Of a stretch of DNA of 64,000 bases, positions 40,287 through 50,383 are shown piece by piece (the first letter of the stretch is position 1; each line of letters starts with the position of its first letter). The notes beneath the pieces are model-generated. The model did not search any database, was not told the DNA's origin, and saw only the letters and a list, made by a program, of their open reading frames with translations. A program made the translations under genes and the position numbers. The DNA lies in the NCBI RefSeq assembly GCF_000430745.1, contig NZ_AUMP01000007.1, positions 1-64,000 of the forward strand. The letters are read 5' to 3'. Source of the stretch: Fictibacillus gelatini DSM 15865. Its GTDB lineage: Bacteria > Bacillota > Bacilli > Bacillales > Fictibacillaceae.

Positions 40287-41633
40287 ATGGATGAGAAAAC
40301 TATACAGATTGATTCAATACCTTTTCGTTTTTTAATAAATGAAAGAACATGGCAATTAAATCTTGCTAAATCGCAGACACATGTTAAAGATCTCCGTCAG
40401 TTAGGACCAATAACTGAAGACAGGGACCATTTTGTCCCTGCAGTTGTTACAGAAGGTGAAGATTTATTCGCGTTTTCCTTCACCGTCGATCAATATTTAA
40501 AAAAATGGGAAGAGATCCAAAAAATCGGGCGTAATGACAAATTGCGCCTGTTACGCAATATAGCGCGATTTAAAGAATGGTTGAATACGAGAATAACGTT
40601 CTTTCTACACCCTGATAATCTGGTGTTTGATGACAATCTTATGCCTTATGTCATTTATCGAGGAATCCGAAACCTTGTCCCGCCTTTTGAGATGGATGAG
40701 GAACGGTTTTTACTTCAATATAAATGTCTAATTATTGCCTTGTTTTCAAAGAATTATAGTTTTGATGAATTATATTCAGGCTCGCTCAACAATGCGAAAG
40801 AAACGGCATTTGAGCGTCAAGTGGCAGAAGCGGATAACTTTGAATCTTTAATGAAGATACTCGAAGATCATTATGTCAAAGAGCAAAAAGAGACCGAAGA
40901 GAAAATGCTGCTCGTCCCTAAAAAACGATTTAACCTGTTTAAGCAGCTAACATTTATTTTTATCGGAGTCTCGGTTCTTTTGGCCATACCACTCAGCTAT
41001 CTATACTTTGCCAGGGAGCCGTATCAAAATCATTTGCTCGATGCCCATCGTCACTTTCTGGCTACTGATTATGAAAAAGTCATCAACGATTTAGAAGGCG
41101 AAGATCCTGAAAAGTTACCGATCGCCGGAAAATATATTCTGGCAAGTTCTTATCTTCAAGGTGTTCATTTAGATCCGGAGCAAAAAGAAAATATTCGTAA
41201 AAACATGAGTCTGAAAAGCGATCCAAAGTATTTATTGTTTTGGATCTATTCCGGGCGCGGGAATGTCAACAAGGCATTAGACCTTGCGAAATCTCTCGAT
41301 GATCCGAGGCTCATTGTCTATGGCATCACTCAAAAAATGGAACAGGTAAACAATGACCCGAACATAAGCGGTTCTAAGCGGGAAGAAGAAGTTGAGAAAT
41401 ACAAAGAGCAATTAAAAAAATACGATGAAGAGTACCATTTAAATCTTAATCTTGATTCAGAAACTTCCGGCAGCCCTTCTGGCCAACAGACGACCGAACC
41501 GGTTGAAAACAACAATCAAAACGAGCCAGTACAAAAAGAGGAAAAGAAACCGGCGGGCGATACTAAAGAAAGCAAAAAAGAAGAGAAGCCAAAAGAAAGT
41601 AAGAAAGAAGAAAAATCTAAAGATAAAAAATAG
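40287..41633 (+). CDS. essB: T7SS pseudokinase-type membrane protein EssB (YukC)
   Basis: EssB has a cytoplasmic pseudokinase domain (about 1-215), one membrane helix (about 228-248: LTFIFIGVSVLLAIPLSYLYF) and an extracellular helical domain. All are visible in this 448-residue product. It contacts EsaA and EssC in the core complex. The C-terminal 50 residues are very lysine/glutamate-rich (KEEKKPAGDTKESKKEEKPK), a low-complexity tail also seen in relatives. ATG 40287 follows AAGGGAG. Confidence 0.94.
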   Translation: MDEKTIQIDSIPFRFLINERTWQLNLAKSQTHVKDLRQLGPITEDRDHFVPAVVTEGEDLFAFSFTVDQYLKKWEEIQKIGRNDKLRLLRNIARFKEWLNTRITFFLHPDNLVFDDNLMPYVIYRGIRNLVPPFEMDEERFLLQYKCLIIALFSKNYSFDELYSGSLNNAKETAFERQVAEADNFESLMKILEDHYVKEQKETEEKMLLVPKKRFNLFKQLTFIFIGVSVLLAIPLSYLYFAREPYQNHLLDAHRHFLATDYEKVINDLEGEDPEKLPIAGKYILASSYLQGVHLDPEQKENIRKNMSLKSDPKYLLFWIYSGRGNVNKALDLAKSLDDPRLIVYGITQKMEQVNNDPNISGSKREEEVEKYKEQLKKYDEEYHLNLNLDSETSGSPSGQQTTEPVENNNQNEPVQKEEKKPAGDTKESKKEEKPKESKKEEKSKDKK

Positions 41634-41696
41634 ATAAGAAAGAAATGTTTTTGTTGATTGAGGTTTTACTTTTTTGAAGTGGAAAGGAAGAGAAAG

Positions 41697-44600
41697 ATGG
41701 CACAACGATTATTACTTATTAGTGATGGAATTCAATTGCATAAATGCCATTTAAATATAAATGAACAACAAAAAATCACGATTGGAAACGATTGGTCACA
41801 TACGTTAACCTTTCCAAAACTCGATCAACCATTAGATATCGAATGGGACGGGGAAATGTGCAAAATCGGCAATCACTCGTTACTTCTTAATAAAAGTTTA
41901 ACAGTCCACCATTCCAATTGTGTCCTGAAATTTCATTTAATGGAGTTCGATAAGTGGTTAGTCTATGACACGTCACCACATCATCGTATTTCCTTTGGAA
42001 CAAACGAATACGATGATGTGAAAGTGAGAAATACAAAAGTGGACATGGCGTTAACCCGCCAGGAACTCGGGCAGGCTTTCCGGCTCGAAGCATACAACGG
42101 GGAAGTTTACCACAATTGTATTCGACTGGAGGAAGATGTAATACTTCAACCCGGAGATCAGGTTTTTTTTGACGGAGTTTTGATTCAAGTCGGAAAGAAT
42201 GAAATCCGCGTTCTTCCATCGGATACGTTTGTTTCCACAAAGTTAATGCGAATTTATGATGATTGCGAGCGGTTTAACGCCGAATATCCAGATTATCATC
42301 GTTCACCCCGTATTATTTATCGGGAACCGACGGAAAAACGAAGAATTGCCAAACCATCAAGCAAACCGAGAAAACCAAGCGAGCAGCTGGCGCGTGTCAT
42401 TGTCCCTCCACTCGTCATGGTAGCCGTTATGATTTTAATTTCCTTTTTCCGACCGAGCGGCATTTATATTATCGCGATGCTCTCGATGACGATCGTAACG
42501 GTCATTTTTTCCATTACCACTTATATTAAGAGTTTAAAGCAGTATCGAAAGGACATTAAAGAACGAGATGAAAGCTACCGGGAGTATTTAAAACAAAAAA
42601 CAAAAGAATTGTATGAAGCGAGTGAACAACAGCGTCATGCTCTGAATTATCACTATCCAACGGTGAAGCAGATTCGGGATATGGCCGTGAATGTAGATTC
42701 GCGAATTTACGAAAAAACGATGTTTCATCATGATTTCCTGATGTACCGCGTTGGGTTAGGCTGGGCTGATTCAAGCTTTGAGATTGAATTTTCTGTGGAA
42801 GAATTTACACAGGAAAAAGACGAATTGGTCGAAGCCGCCCGAGAATTGAGATCGCAATATGCCGGGCTAAAGGATGTCCCGGTTGTCACTTCATTAACGA
42901 ACGGTCCTGTCGGATATATCGGAGAACGCCGGCATGTCATTGAACAATTACAGCTATTGGTCATGCAAACGGCCTTTTTTCATAGTTATTATGATTTACA
43001 GTTTATCACGATCTTCCCGGAAGAAGAAAAAGCGAACTGGGAGTGGATGCGCTGGCTTCCGCACGCAAGCTTACGGGAGATGAATGTACGGGGATTTGTT
43101 TACCATGAACGTTCCCGTGACCAGGTATTAAACACGCTATACCAAATTTTAAAAGAACGAAAACTGGCTGTGGATGAAAAAAGCAATAGTAATGAAAAAC
43201 TGTATTTCTCGCCACACTTTGTCGTCCTCATTACCGACGAAAAATTGATATTGGATCATACGGTCATGGAATATTTTAATGACGATCCGAGCGAGCTCGG
43301 CGTTTCGCTCGTATTTGTCCAGGATGTAATGCAGTCACTTCCGGAACATGTTAAGACGGTCATCGATATTCGTGATGTCAAAAACGGAAATATCATCCTG
43401 GAGGAAGGAGAACTTGTCAACAGGAAATTTACGCTCGATCACTTTCCGGAAGGATTTAATAAAGAAGACGTATCACGGGCACTTGCTCCGCTCAATCACC
43501 TGCAAAACTTGAAAAACTCGATCCCCGAAAGCGTCACATTTCTTGAAATGTATGGGGTAGAGAAGGTGGAAGAGCTCGAAATCGCGGGTCGCTGGGCTAA
43601 AAATGAAACGTATAAAAGCCTTGCCGTACCGCTTGGCCTGCGTGGGAAAGAGGATATTGTCAATTTGAACTTGCATGAAAAGGCCCATGGTCCACACGGA
43701 TTAATTGCCGGTACAACCGGTTCAGGTAAATCGGAAATTATTCAATCCTATATTTTATCGCTTGCCGTCAACTTCCACCCGCATGAAGTCGCCTTTCTAT
43801 TAATCGACTATAAAGGAGGCGGGATGGCGAACTTGTTCAGGCAGTTGCCGCACTTGCTTGGGACGATTACGAACCTCGACGGTGCCCAATCCATGCGTGC
43901 GCTCGCCTCGATTAAAGCGGAATTGCAAAAGCGGCAGCGCTTATTCGGTGAACATCATGTCAACCACATTAATCAATATCAAAAACTATACAAACAAGGT
44001 GAAGCAAGTGAGCCGATGCCGCATTTATTCTTAATTTCGGATGAATTTGCGGAACTAAAAGCCGAACAGCCGGACTTTATGAAAGAGCTCGTTTCCACCG
44101 CCCGGATCGGCCGTTCACTCGGCATTCATCTCATTCTTGCGACACAGAAGCCGAGCGGCGTTGTTGATGATCAGATCTGGTCGAACTCAAAATTCAAGCT
44201 CGCGCTCAAAGTGCAAAATGCGAGCGACTCAAACGAAATTTTAAAAACACCGGATGCGGCGGACATCACCTTGCCGGGCCGTGCTTACTTGCAAGTTGGA
44301 AACAACGAAATTTACGAACTGTTCCAGAGCGCATGGAGCGGCGCCCAATATGTGCCTGATAAACATGATGAAACATATATGGACACGACCATCTATGCAA
44401 TTAACGAACTCGGACAATACGACATCCTATCCGACGACTTAAGCGGTCTTGCCCATCAACAAGAAATTTCAAAAGTCTCAACAGAACTTGACGCGGTGAT
44501 TGAGTATATTCATGCCTTTACAAAAGAACAAAATATTGCAGAACTTCCAAGACCGTGGCTCCCGCCATTAGAGGAAATGATTTTCCTTCCCGACTTACAT

Positions 44601-46229
44601 CAAGTGGATTATAAAAAAGCGTGGTATGAAGAAAAGAAACCGCTTATTGCGACTATCGGTTTATTGGATATTCCGGAGATGCAAGCACAGGAACCATTGT
44701 CGATTAATCTTACGAAGGATGGCCATTTAGCCGTATTTTCAAGTCCTGGCTATGGGAAATCAACTTTTCTACAAAGCATTGCAATGGATATAGCCAGACA
44801 ACATAGCCCGGAAAGGCTGCACATGTATTTAATTGATTTAGGAACAAATGGTTTGCTTCCGTTGAAAGAATTGCCTCATGTTGCTGATACTATTATGGTG
44901 GATGAGGAGACAAAACTGTTAAAGCTTCTTCGCAGATTAAGGAACGAACTGAAAGAAAGGAAGCAAAAATTAAGTAAATTTGGTGTAGCTAACATTTCGA
45001 TGTATGAACGGGCAAGTGGAGAAGAAGTTCCAACCATTCTTTTAATCATCGATACGATTGATTCAGTTGGAGATGCTACTTACAAAGAAGAGTTTGAGAA
45101 GGTAACGGCTCAAATTGCCAGGGAAGGTGCCGGTGTCGGCATTCATATGGCGATCAGCGCCGGACGACAAAATGCGATGAGAGCGCCATTACTGGCTAAT
45201 ATTAAAAACCAAATCTCTCTCTATATGATTGATGAAATGGAGCCGAGAAATATCGTTGGAAGAACAGCATTAACGATTGAAGAACTGCCGGGACGGGGAC
45301 TTGTCAAATTGGAGCAACCGACCGCCTTCCAGACTGCTCTCCCCGTAAAAGGTAAAGATACACTCGCCATTATTGAAGGGATTCAAAACGAAGGAAAAGA
45401 AATGCGGCAAGCCTGGAAAGGAGAGGTACCATTACCAATTCCAATGGTTCCAGAAACCGTTGAATTTTCTAAGTTTATCAATGAACCTGAGACAAAAGCA
45501 ATTCTTGAAAAAGGCGGAATACCATTTGCCGTTGACTTTGAAAACGTTAAGCCAGTGGAGTTAATGATTAATCAAAATACGTTGATTTTAGGAAGTTTAA
45601 TCGATTCGGTAGAACAAACCTACTTAACCCTTCTTTCTATTATTTCTGATAATAGACAAATGGATATTGGAATGATTGATAATTCTTCCGGAAGATTTGG
45701 ATCTTTCAAAAATAACGTCGATATTTATGCGGATAGCGGTGCGGCTATAGAGGATTTAGTTGACCGGCTACAAGCATTAAGTGAAACAAGAGAAGACGCA
45801 TTCCGCGAAGTACAAAGAGAAACGGATGGAAGAGCAACAATGGGTGACTTCTTGAAGGAGATTCGTCCAATGATCGTATTTATAACTGATGCTTCGTTCG
45901 TCATTGATTCTATTTCACTTACAGCGCAAACCGCACTTGCGAAACTCATTGAAACAGGTTCCAGAGTCGGCATTCATTTTATTATCGGTGCAGTATATGG
46001 CGCAATTGAAAGACTGTATGATGACATTTCAAATATATTGAAAAAGCAAAAAATCGGAGTATTAATCGGAAGAATATCGGATCAAAACATGTTGGAAGTC
46101 ATGAACAGACCTTATAAAGAAAATAATTTGCTTCCGTATGAAGCTTATTATATTCAACATGGTAAAGCTGAAAAGATAAAAATCGTTGCCCCTCAACAAA
46201 AGAGAAAGGATGTGAATGCCCATGTTTGA
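41697..46229 (+). CDS. essC: T7SS FtsK/SpoIIIE-type ATPase EssC (YukB)
   Basis: EssC is the membrane ATPase that powers T7SSb and selects substrates. The 1,510-residue product has two N-terminal FHA domains (about 1-185), two membrane helices (about 242-285) and three ATPase domains. Walker A is intact in D1 (GTTGSGKSE, about 672-680) and D2 (SSPGYGKST, about 1,015). The third is degenerate (ILGSLIDSVEQT), as is usual. I choose ATG 41697; the TTG at 41658 lies before the ribosome binding site. Its 3' end overlaps the next gene. In S. aureus essC variants match their own substrate sets, and this one precedes an essC1-like set. Confidence 0.95.
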   Translation: MAQRLLLISDGIQLHKCHLNINEQQKITIGNDWSHTLTFPKLDQPLDIEWDGEMCKIGNHSLLLNKSLTVHHSNCVLKFHLMEFDKWLVYDTSPHHRISFGTNEYDDVKVRNTKVDMALTRQELGQAFRLEAYNGEVYHNCIRLEEDVILQPGDQVFFDGVLIQVGKNEIRVLPSDTFVSTKLMRIYDDCERFNAEYPDYHRSPRIIYREPTEKRRIAKPSSKPRKPSEQLARVIVPPLVMVAVMILISFFRPSGIYIIAMLSMTIVTVIFSITTYIKSLKQYRKDIKERDESYREYLKQKTKELYEASEQQRHALNYHYPTVKQIRDMAVNVDSRIYEKTMFHHDFLMYRVGLGWADSSFEIEFSVEEFTQEKDELVEAARELRSQYAGLKDVPVVTSLTNGPVGYIGERRHVIEQLQLLVMQTAFFHSYYDLQFITIFPEEEKANWEWMRWLPHASLREMNVRGFVYHERSRDQVLNTLYQILKERKLAVDEKSNSNEKLYFSPHFVVLITDEKLILDHTVMEYFNDDPSELGVSLVFVQDVMQSLPEHVKTVIDIRDVKNGNIILEEGELVNRKFTLDHFPEGFNKEDVSRALAPLNHLQNLKNSIPESVTFLEMYGVEKVEELEIAGRWAKNETYKSLAVPLGLRGKEDIVNLNLHEKAHGPHGLIAGTTGSGKSEIIQSYILSLAVNFHPHEVAFLLIDYKGGGMANLFRQLPHLLGTITNLDGAQSMRALASIKAELQKRQRLFGEHHVNHINQYQKLYKQGEASEPMPHLFLISDEFAELKAEQPDFMKELVSTARIGRSLGIHLILATQKPSGVVDDQIWSNSKFKLALKVQNASDSNEILKTPDAADITLPGRAYLQVGNNEIYELFQSAWSGAQYVPDKHDETYMDTTIYAINELGQYDILSDDLSGLAHQQEISKVSTELDAVIEYIHAFTKEQNIAELPRPWLPPLEEMIFLPDLHQVDYKKAWYEEKKPLIATIGLLDIPEMQAQEPLSINLTKDGHLAVFSSPGYGKSTFLQSIAMDIARQHSPERLHMYLIDLGTNGLLPLKELPHVADTIMVDEETKLLKLLRRLRNELKERKQKLSKFGVANISMYERASGEEVPTILLIIDTIDSVGDATYKEEFEKVTAQIAREGAGVGIHMAISAGRQNAMRAPLLANIKNQISLYMIDEMEPRNIVGRTALTIEELPGRGLVKLEQPTAFQTALPVKGKDTLAIIEGIQNEGKEMRQAWKGEVPLPIPMVPETVEFSKFINEPETKAILEKGGIPFAVDFENVKPVELMINQNTLILGSLIDSVEQTYLTLLSIISDNRQMDIGMIDNSSGRFGSFKNNVDIYADSGAAIEDLVDRLQALSETREDAFREVQRETDGRATMGDFLKEIRPMIVFITDASFVIDSISLTAQTALAKLIETGSRVGIHFIIGAVYGAIERLYDDISNILKKQKIGVLIGRISDQNMLEVMNRPYKENNLLPYEAYYIQHGKAEKIKIVAPQQKRKDVNAHV

Positions 46230-46626
46230 TGATTGGTTTGCAAGTGCGGAAACCGTTCGGAAAAGAGATAATTATGATACATTACATGACATATTGAAGG
46301 ATGCGCTCAAAGAACACGATAAAAAAGTGGCTGAAGCAACTGATGCATACAACAGTTATATTAAAGCTGTCCCTAACCTTTCAAATTCAAAAATTCCTTC
46401 CAATGATTTTGATCCGAAACGAGAGGAATTAAACGAAAAACTTAATCAATATTTTGATAAAGAAAAAGACATGAGAAGCGCCCTTGTTATAGCCATTGAT
46501 AAAGCGTATGAAAGGTATTTACACTATAAAAACTTGGCCGCAAAAGAGGCAAAAGCCAAAAAGGAGAAATTAGAAAAAGAATTTGAAGAATTAAAAGAGG
46601 GATTGGAGCGATGGATAAGTGGGTAA
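46216..46626 (+). CDS. EsxC-like helical T7SS protein
   Basis: This 136-residue soluble, highly charged protein is all-helical with coiled-coil ends (AKEAKAKKEKLEKEFEELKEG). It starts inside the end of essC behind AAAGGATG. S. aureus has the similarly sized EsxC/EsaC at this position. I see no clear sequence identity, so the call rests on size, helicity and place. A role as a small partner of the toxin complex is likely. It overlaps the next WXG100 gene by eight bases. Confidence 0.6.
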   Translation: MPMFDDWFASAETVRKRDNYDTLHDILKDALKEHDKKVAEATDAYNSYIKAVPNLSNSKIPSNDFDPKREELNEKLNQYFDKEKDMRSALVIAIDKAYERYLHYKNLAAKEAKAKKEKLEKEFEELKEGLERWISG

Positions 46627-46918
46627 CGTTAGAATTCACGATGACAGGGTGAATGAGGCCAAGATCGCTGCGGAGGCATTAGAACAATCCATTAAAACGA
46701 CATATGCTAGTTGCGAACGATTAATTTCTTACATTCATTCGGCCGAGTGGAGCGGAAAAGCAAGGGATGCCTTTTTGAGTTATATCGAAATTATTCAGAA
46801 ATACCATAAAGATATGGTTCATGCGGTTGAAAAGCAAACAAAGGCATTAAACAACTTAGAAGGCTATATGAACAATTTCCTTCAAGATCCATCCGTGAAG
46901 GAAGTGAAAAATTTATAA
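46619..46918 (+). CDS. WXG100-family protein, EsxB-like
   Basis: The 99-residue protein is a helical hairpin with the turn W-S-G (YIHSAEWSGKARDAFLSYI). It starts with GTG at 46619, overlapping the previous gene, with GGAG about 12 bases upstream. Sequence is far from EsxA/YukE copies in this window. S. aureus esxB occupies the same place after esxC. It may be a secreted partner of EsxC or of the large toxin downstream. Confidence 0.88.
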   Translation: MGNVRIHDDRVNEAKIAAEALEQSIKTTYASCERLISYIHSAEWSGKARDAFLSYIEIIQKYHKDMVHAVEKQTKALNNLEGYMNNFLQDPSVKEVKNL

Positions 46919-47622
46919 TGAAGCTATCAACGTATACATTTACAGCTCCTGAACTTTATTTAATTGCCGCGGCTTTTGGTGGTAATGTACTTTTTGGCTT
47001 GCCTGCAAAAGAAATCTATCAATTAAAAGGAGGGGAAGTCTTTAAAGAGGCCTATGAACGGCTTATCGAAAAAAAGATTTTAACAGAAGAAGGGAAACTA
47101 ACAGAAACCGGTACGGTCATCATTCGAACGGTAGAGTTATATTATAAAAGTGAAAAATATGTACGTATCAATAATCTCATGTTTGCTTTTCGTGATAAAA
47201 AACATGATGAATTAATTGTTCTCATCGAATTTGAAGATCATCACTATGAACTTCGGGTTATCTCGAAAGCCCTTGTTTTGCGACTGTTAACCGAAACATT
47301 TCCAGTCATGTTAAGAGAGCCGGAAGAAAAAGAAAAAACGTTTTTAAAAGAAGAACTTTCTCACCGTGAAAAACGAGAAATGGAAACTTTTGAACCCGAA
47401 CCGATGTTGATGAATCTCGAATTCTTTCATTTAAAAGAAGAGCCGCAAGATGAAAATAATGCGGCTTACTATCAACAATGGCTGGTTTTTACGAAAGATG
47501 AAAAATTAATCATGGTCGATACAGTTCAGCAAAAGTATTATCATGCCAGTCAATATTGGTTCTTGAAAATCCTTTTTGACGAACTGGATTTCCCTTACAA
47601 GGAGGTAAAGGCAAATGGCTAA
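46918..47622 (+). CDS. esaE: EsaE-like (DUF5081) T7SS chaperone
   Basis: The 234-residue cytosolic protein opens MKLSTYTFTAPELYLIAAAFGG and has two winged-helix-like halves rich in Glu and Lys (LKGGEVFKEAYERLIEKKIL). It resembles DUF5081/EspG-like proteins. In S. aureus EsaE binds the EsaD toxin and brings it to EssC. The ATG overlaps the esxB-like stop (TAATG), and its end overlaps the next gene. Order EsxB-EsaE-EsxD-EsaD is the same as in S. aureus, which supports the call more than raw similarity. Confidence 0.75.
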   Translation: MKLSTYTFTAPELYLIAAAFGGNVLFGLPAKEIYQLKGGEVFKEAYERLIEKKILTEEGKLTETGTVIIRTVELYYKSEKYVRINNLMFAFRDKKHDELIVLIEFEDHHYELRVISKALVLRLLTETFPVMLREPEEKEKTFLKEELSHREKREMETFEPEPMLMNLEFFHLKEEPQDENNAAYYQQWLVFTKDEKLIMVDTVQQKYYHASQYWFLKILFDELDFPYKEVKANG

Positions 47623-47953
47623 TGCAGTAATGGGAGACGGAGCGGGAGGCTCCGGTGTACTCGTTGATATTAATCCACATGAGATCGCGACCATTGTAAA
47701 CTACTTAAGAGATATCATAAAAGAGCTGGAAACAAATGCAGCCCCAAACATTAAAAAGTTAGGGAATATTCACTTTTATACGGCAGGAAAAGCAATGAGG
47801 ACAATGAAAGTGTATGATGAAGCGAATGAAAAAGTACTGGATTTATACGACAATTACAGCCGGGCATCCTCCCTTGTCATTGATATATTAAACACCATGA
47901 AAAAAGCAGACGCAGAAATTGCTGAACGAATTATTGCAAAACTGGAGGTATAA
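47615..47953 (+). CDS. EsxD-like small helical T7SS protein
   Basis: This 112-residue protein is mainly helical (HEIATIVNYLRDIIKELETNAAPNIKKL, then a second long helix). Its glycine-rich start (MGDGAGGSGVLV) is typical for partners of T7SS effectors. ATG 47615 follows AAGGAGG within the end of esaE. EsxD of S. aureus has similar size and the same position before the toxin. No W-x-G is seen; the hairpin may rely on a different turn. Confidence 0.65.
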   Translation: MANAVMGDGAGGSGVLVDINPHEIATIVNYLRDIIKELETNAAPNIKKLGNIHFYTAGKAMRTMKVYDEANEKVLDLYDNYSRASSLVIDILNTMKKADAEIAERIIAKLEV

Positions 47954-47957
47954 CGTA

Positions 47958-49949
47958 GTGGATGTCAAGTATATCGCAGGCGATTGGGAAAAGATGAAAG
48001 AAGGTATTGGAGATCTGATCGGTTTAGGCCACTGGGGCAAAGGGATGATCGATACGCTGAAAGACATTACCGACAATTTGGAAGATGCCCAAGAAGCGAT
48101 TGAAGAATATGACAGTGATCGCGTCATTTCCTTCCAGCATACGAGCCTGAAAAACAAATACCAGGAACTATTTGAAGACTTCGATGTGTTACATACATTT
48201 GCGGGAAATGTCGGCGACATTGTCGACCGGACAATTGACGACCCCTTCTACAAAGACATGGACGCCTTTGTAGAAGCGATGAGGAATTTAACGCCATCCA
48301 ACTATACGACAACCAACCGGATCGGGGCGACAGAAACAAAGGTCGTCTACGGAGAATACGGCACAACACAGTCTTTTGAAGTGAAGAAAAAGGAAATCAG
48401 CCTGGATGATCTGTTTAATGGGGATAACTTCTACGCCAAACAGATTAAGAGTGAATATGAAGCGTGGAAAGTGGAAAATCCCGACGAAGACCTTTCGAAG
48501 GAAGACTATCAAAAAGCGATCGTCAACATGCATGCGTTCAAATACGAGTCAATTAAGGACCAGCAAGAAAGCAAAGAATTCTGGGTGCAGCTTGGCGCTC
48601 TCGTCGTTATCGTCGGGGCAACGCTCATCTGCCCGCCGGCAGGCATGGCGCTCGGGGCCGTCTATGGTACAATGGAGCTAAGCTCGGCTGTATCCGGAAA
48701 AGACTGGGTATCGGGTCGGGAGCTCGGCACAAAAGAGCGATGGATCCGTGGATTGATGAGCCCACTCGATATCGTTCCCGGGGTCAACAGTGCTGCCAAA
48801 TTCAGCAATACGGTACGAATCGCCAATAGGAGTAAAAATCTCAGCAAGCTGGGAGTCGAAACGGGCCTTAAAGCGGATTTGAAATACAGCGCCGCCCATG
48901 TTGGCGATCTGGTAAAAGCCGCCCGCGAAATGAGCTTTACCCGATTAAGAAATGCGAAGGCGGTCGTGAGAGACTGGTCAAAAGCAGCTGTTCATAAGGT
49001 CGCAAAAGACGCGGTGGATGTAGGGAAACTGGCGGATAATGCCATAACTAAAGTGAAGAACGCCAACCTCTTTCCGGGCAAATCAGTTGCGGCATCCAAT
49101 GTGGGGGATATGGGCAAAGTAAGCATACCTGCCGAAAATACCCATGCCGTTGAGAACAAAATTAGAGCGGTTCTAAGCAAGATTGATGGAATTAATCTTG
49201 GCTATACTGAAAAGTTTGCTAGTAACGTTAAACCTAAACCTAAGCTAAAAACCATTAATCATGGGTTTGAAACACAACTTAATCACTCTAAACTTCCACA
49301 AGGAAAAGGATTTGCTGCGGAAATTGATCATGTGTTAGGAGAAATAGGGATGACTAAAGATGAATTCTTCGAACTTCAAGCAAAACACCATACGGAACTT
49401 ACTCCGAGCCAGCTAGAAAAAATGAGGCAAGTTCGTGATTCCGTACCATCACTGAATAAAGATAGTGTTTTACAAAAGGTTATACCACTTGAAAGATTAG
49501 ATGATTATTTATCCGGAGAGGAAGCGAAAGTTGGTGGTTGTGTTGCTAGAATTGAAGATGTAGCAGATATTACAACCTCCAGCGATGTTTACTACTCTTT
49601 GCGTATGGATTATGAAGGAACTCCTTTTTCACCTTCCAAGGAATATGCAGTAATTCGATTTAAGACGGATGATTATGAGAAGTTCGGTATTCCGTTTGCG
49701 GAAGAACTAAATCACTCAAAATCTATAAAACCTAATGAGTATATTACGTATCCTCAAACTGGGCATGGCTTTACCGCGGCGGAAAATAGTCGAATCGTCC
49801 CAGAGTTTGAGACAAAATATCGAGATTGGAGCTTACCAACGGTTGGTGAAATTTATATTGTAAAAGACGGTACCGAAGAACTTGTAGGTCTATTCGATAA
49901 AGAAACAAAAAGATTTTATAATGTAAAGGAGCTATCCATCAATGATTAA
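47958..49949 (+). CDS. EsaD-type polymorphic T7SS toxin with pre-toxin TG domain
   Basis: The product is about 663 residues, from GTG 47958 nine bases after GGAGG. The N-terminal export region (about 1-190) begins MDVKYIAGDWEKMKEG. A hydrophobic stretch follows (about 207-232, VQLGALVVIVGATL), then a PT-TG linker (SGKDWVSGREL...MSPLDIVPG). The C-terminal domain (about 430-663; IPLERLDDYLSGEEAKVGGC...DVYYSLRMDYEG...YAVIRF) is a toxin module I have seen in polymorphic toxins but cannot name. An enzymatic activity is likely. Codon use shifts to AT-rich from about 49180, where the toxin module begins, fitting module exchange. An immunity gene overlaps its end. Confidence 0.85.
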   Translation: MDVKYIAGDWEKMKEGIGDLIGLGHWGKGMIDTLKDITDNLEDAQEAIEEYDSDRVISFQHTSLKNKYQELFEDFDVLHTFAGNVGDIVDRTIDDPFYKDMDAFVEAMRNLTPSNYTTTNRIGATETKVVYGEYGTTQSFEVKKKEISLDDLFNGDNFYAKQIKSEYEAWKVENPDEDLSKEDYQKAIVNMHAFKYESIKDQQESKEFWVQLGALVVIVGATLICPPAGMALGAVYGTMELSSAVSGKDWVSGRELGTKERWIRGLMSPLDIVPGVNSAAKFSNTVRIANRSKNLSKLGVETGLKADLKYSAAHVGDLVKAAREMSFTRLRNAKAVVRDWSKAAVHKVAKDAVDVGKLADNAITKVKNANLFPGKSVAASNVGDMGKVSIPAENTHAVENKIRAVLSKIDGINLGYTEKFASNVKPKPKLKTINHGFETQLNHSKLPQGKGFAAEIDHVLGEIGMTKDEFFELQAKHHTELTPSQLEKMRQVRDSVPSLNKDSVLQKVIPLERLDDYLSGEEAKVGGCVARIEDVADITTSSDVYYSLRMDYEGTPFSPSKEYAVIRFKTDDYEKFGIPFAEELNHSKSIKPNEYITYPQTGHGFTAAENSRIVPEFETKYRDWSLPTVGEIYIVKDGTEELVGLFDKETKRFYNVKELSIND

Positions 49950-50346
49950 AGATGGGAAATATGCAATTTATAAAGGTAAAGAATATTCAATTATTATCGA
50001 GGATGGTTATGTAACATTAAGATCATTTGATCAATCCGAACTTAAAAACGGTTTTAGAGTTGGTGGCTTACTAAAAAATGTGTATTTAAAAGATGTAAGT
50101 ATAAATGAACTTGAAGATGCATATGAAATAATACCATACTGTATTTATAAAGGGTACGACTTTGGAATTATAGGATATAGTAAAGAAAAACAGACGGTCA
50201 CTATTGTTACAAGTAATCCAAAGGCTAAAGAGAAATTAAACCTAGAGTCTCCAGGAAAAGGTGAGTATATAAAAAAAGTTCCAATTCAAGATATACAAAT
50301 TTTTGAGGAAAAAAGACCCCTCTTCGGATTTCGTAATAAACAGTAA
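49942..50346 (+). CDS. Probable immunity protein for the 47958 toxin
   Basis: The 134-residue, beta-rich soluble protein (MIKDGKYAIYKGKEYSIIIEDGYVTL...) overlaps the toxin gene by eight bases and shares its AT-rich composition. No signal peptide or membrane helix is seen, so it would act in the cytoplasm. This suits a toxin that works inside the cell. The pattern resembles the immunity proteins usually found next to this toxin module, but no Pfam name can be given. A terminator follows. Confidence 0.75.
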   Translation: MIKDGKYAIYKGKEYSIIIEDGYVTLRSFDQSELKNGFRVGGLLKNVYLKDVSINELEDAYEIIPYCIYKGYDFGIIGYSKEKQTVTIVTSNPKAKEKLNLESPGKGEYIKKVPIQDIQIFEEKRPLFGFRNKQ

Positions 50347-50383
50347 TTATCCATATTCCCTTTAAGTAACGTAAGCGTCAAAT

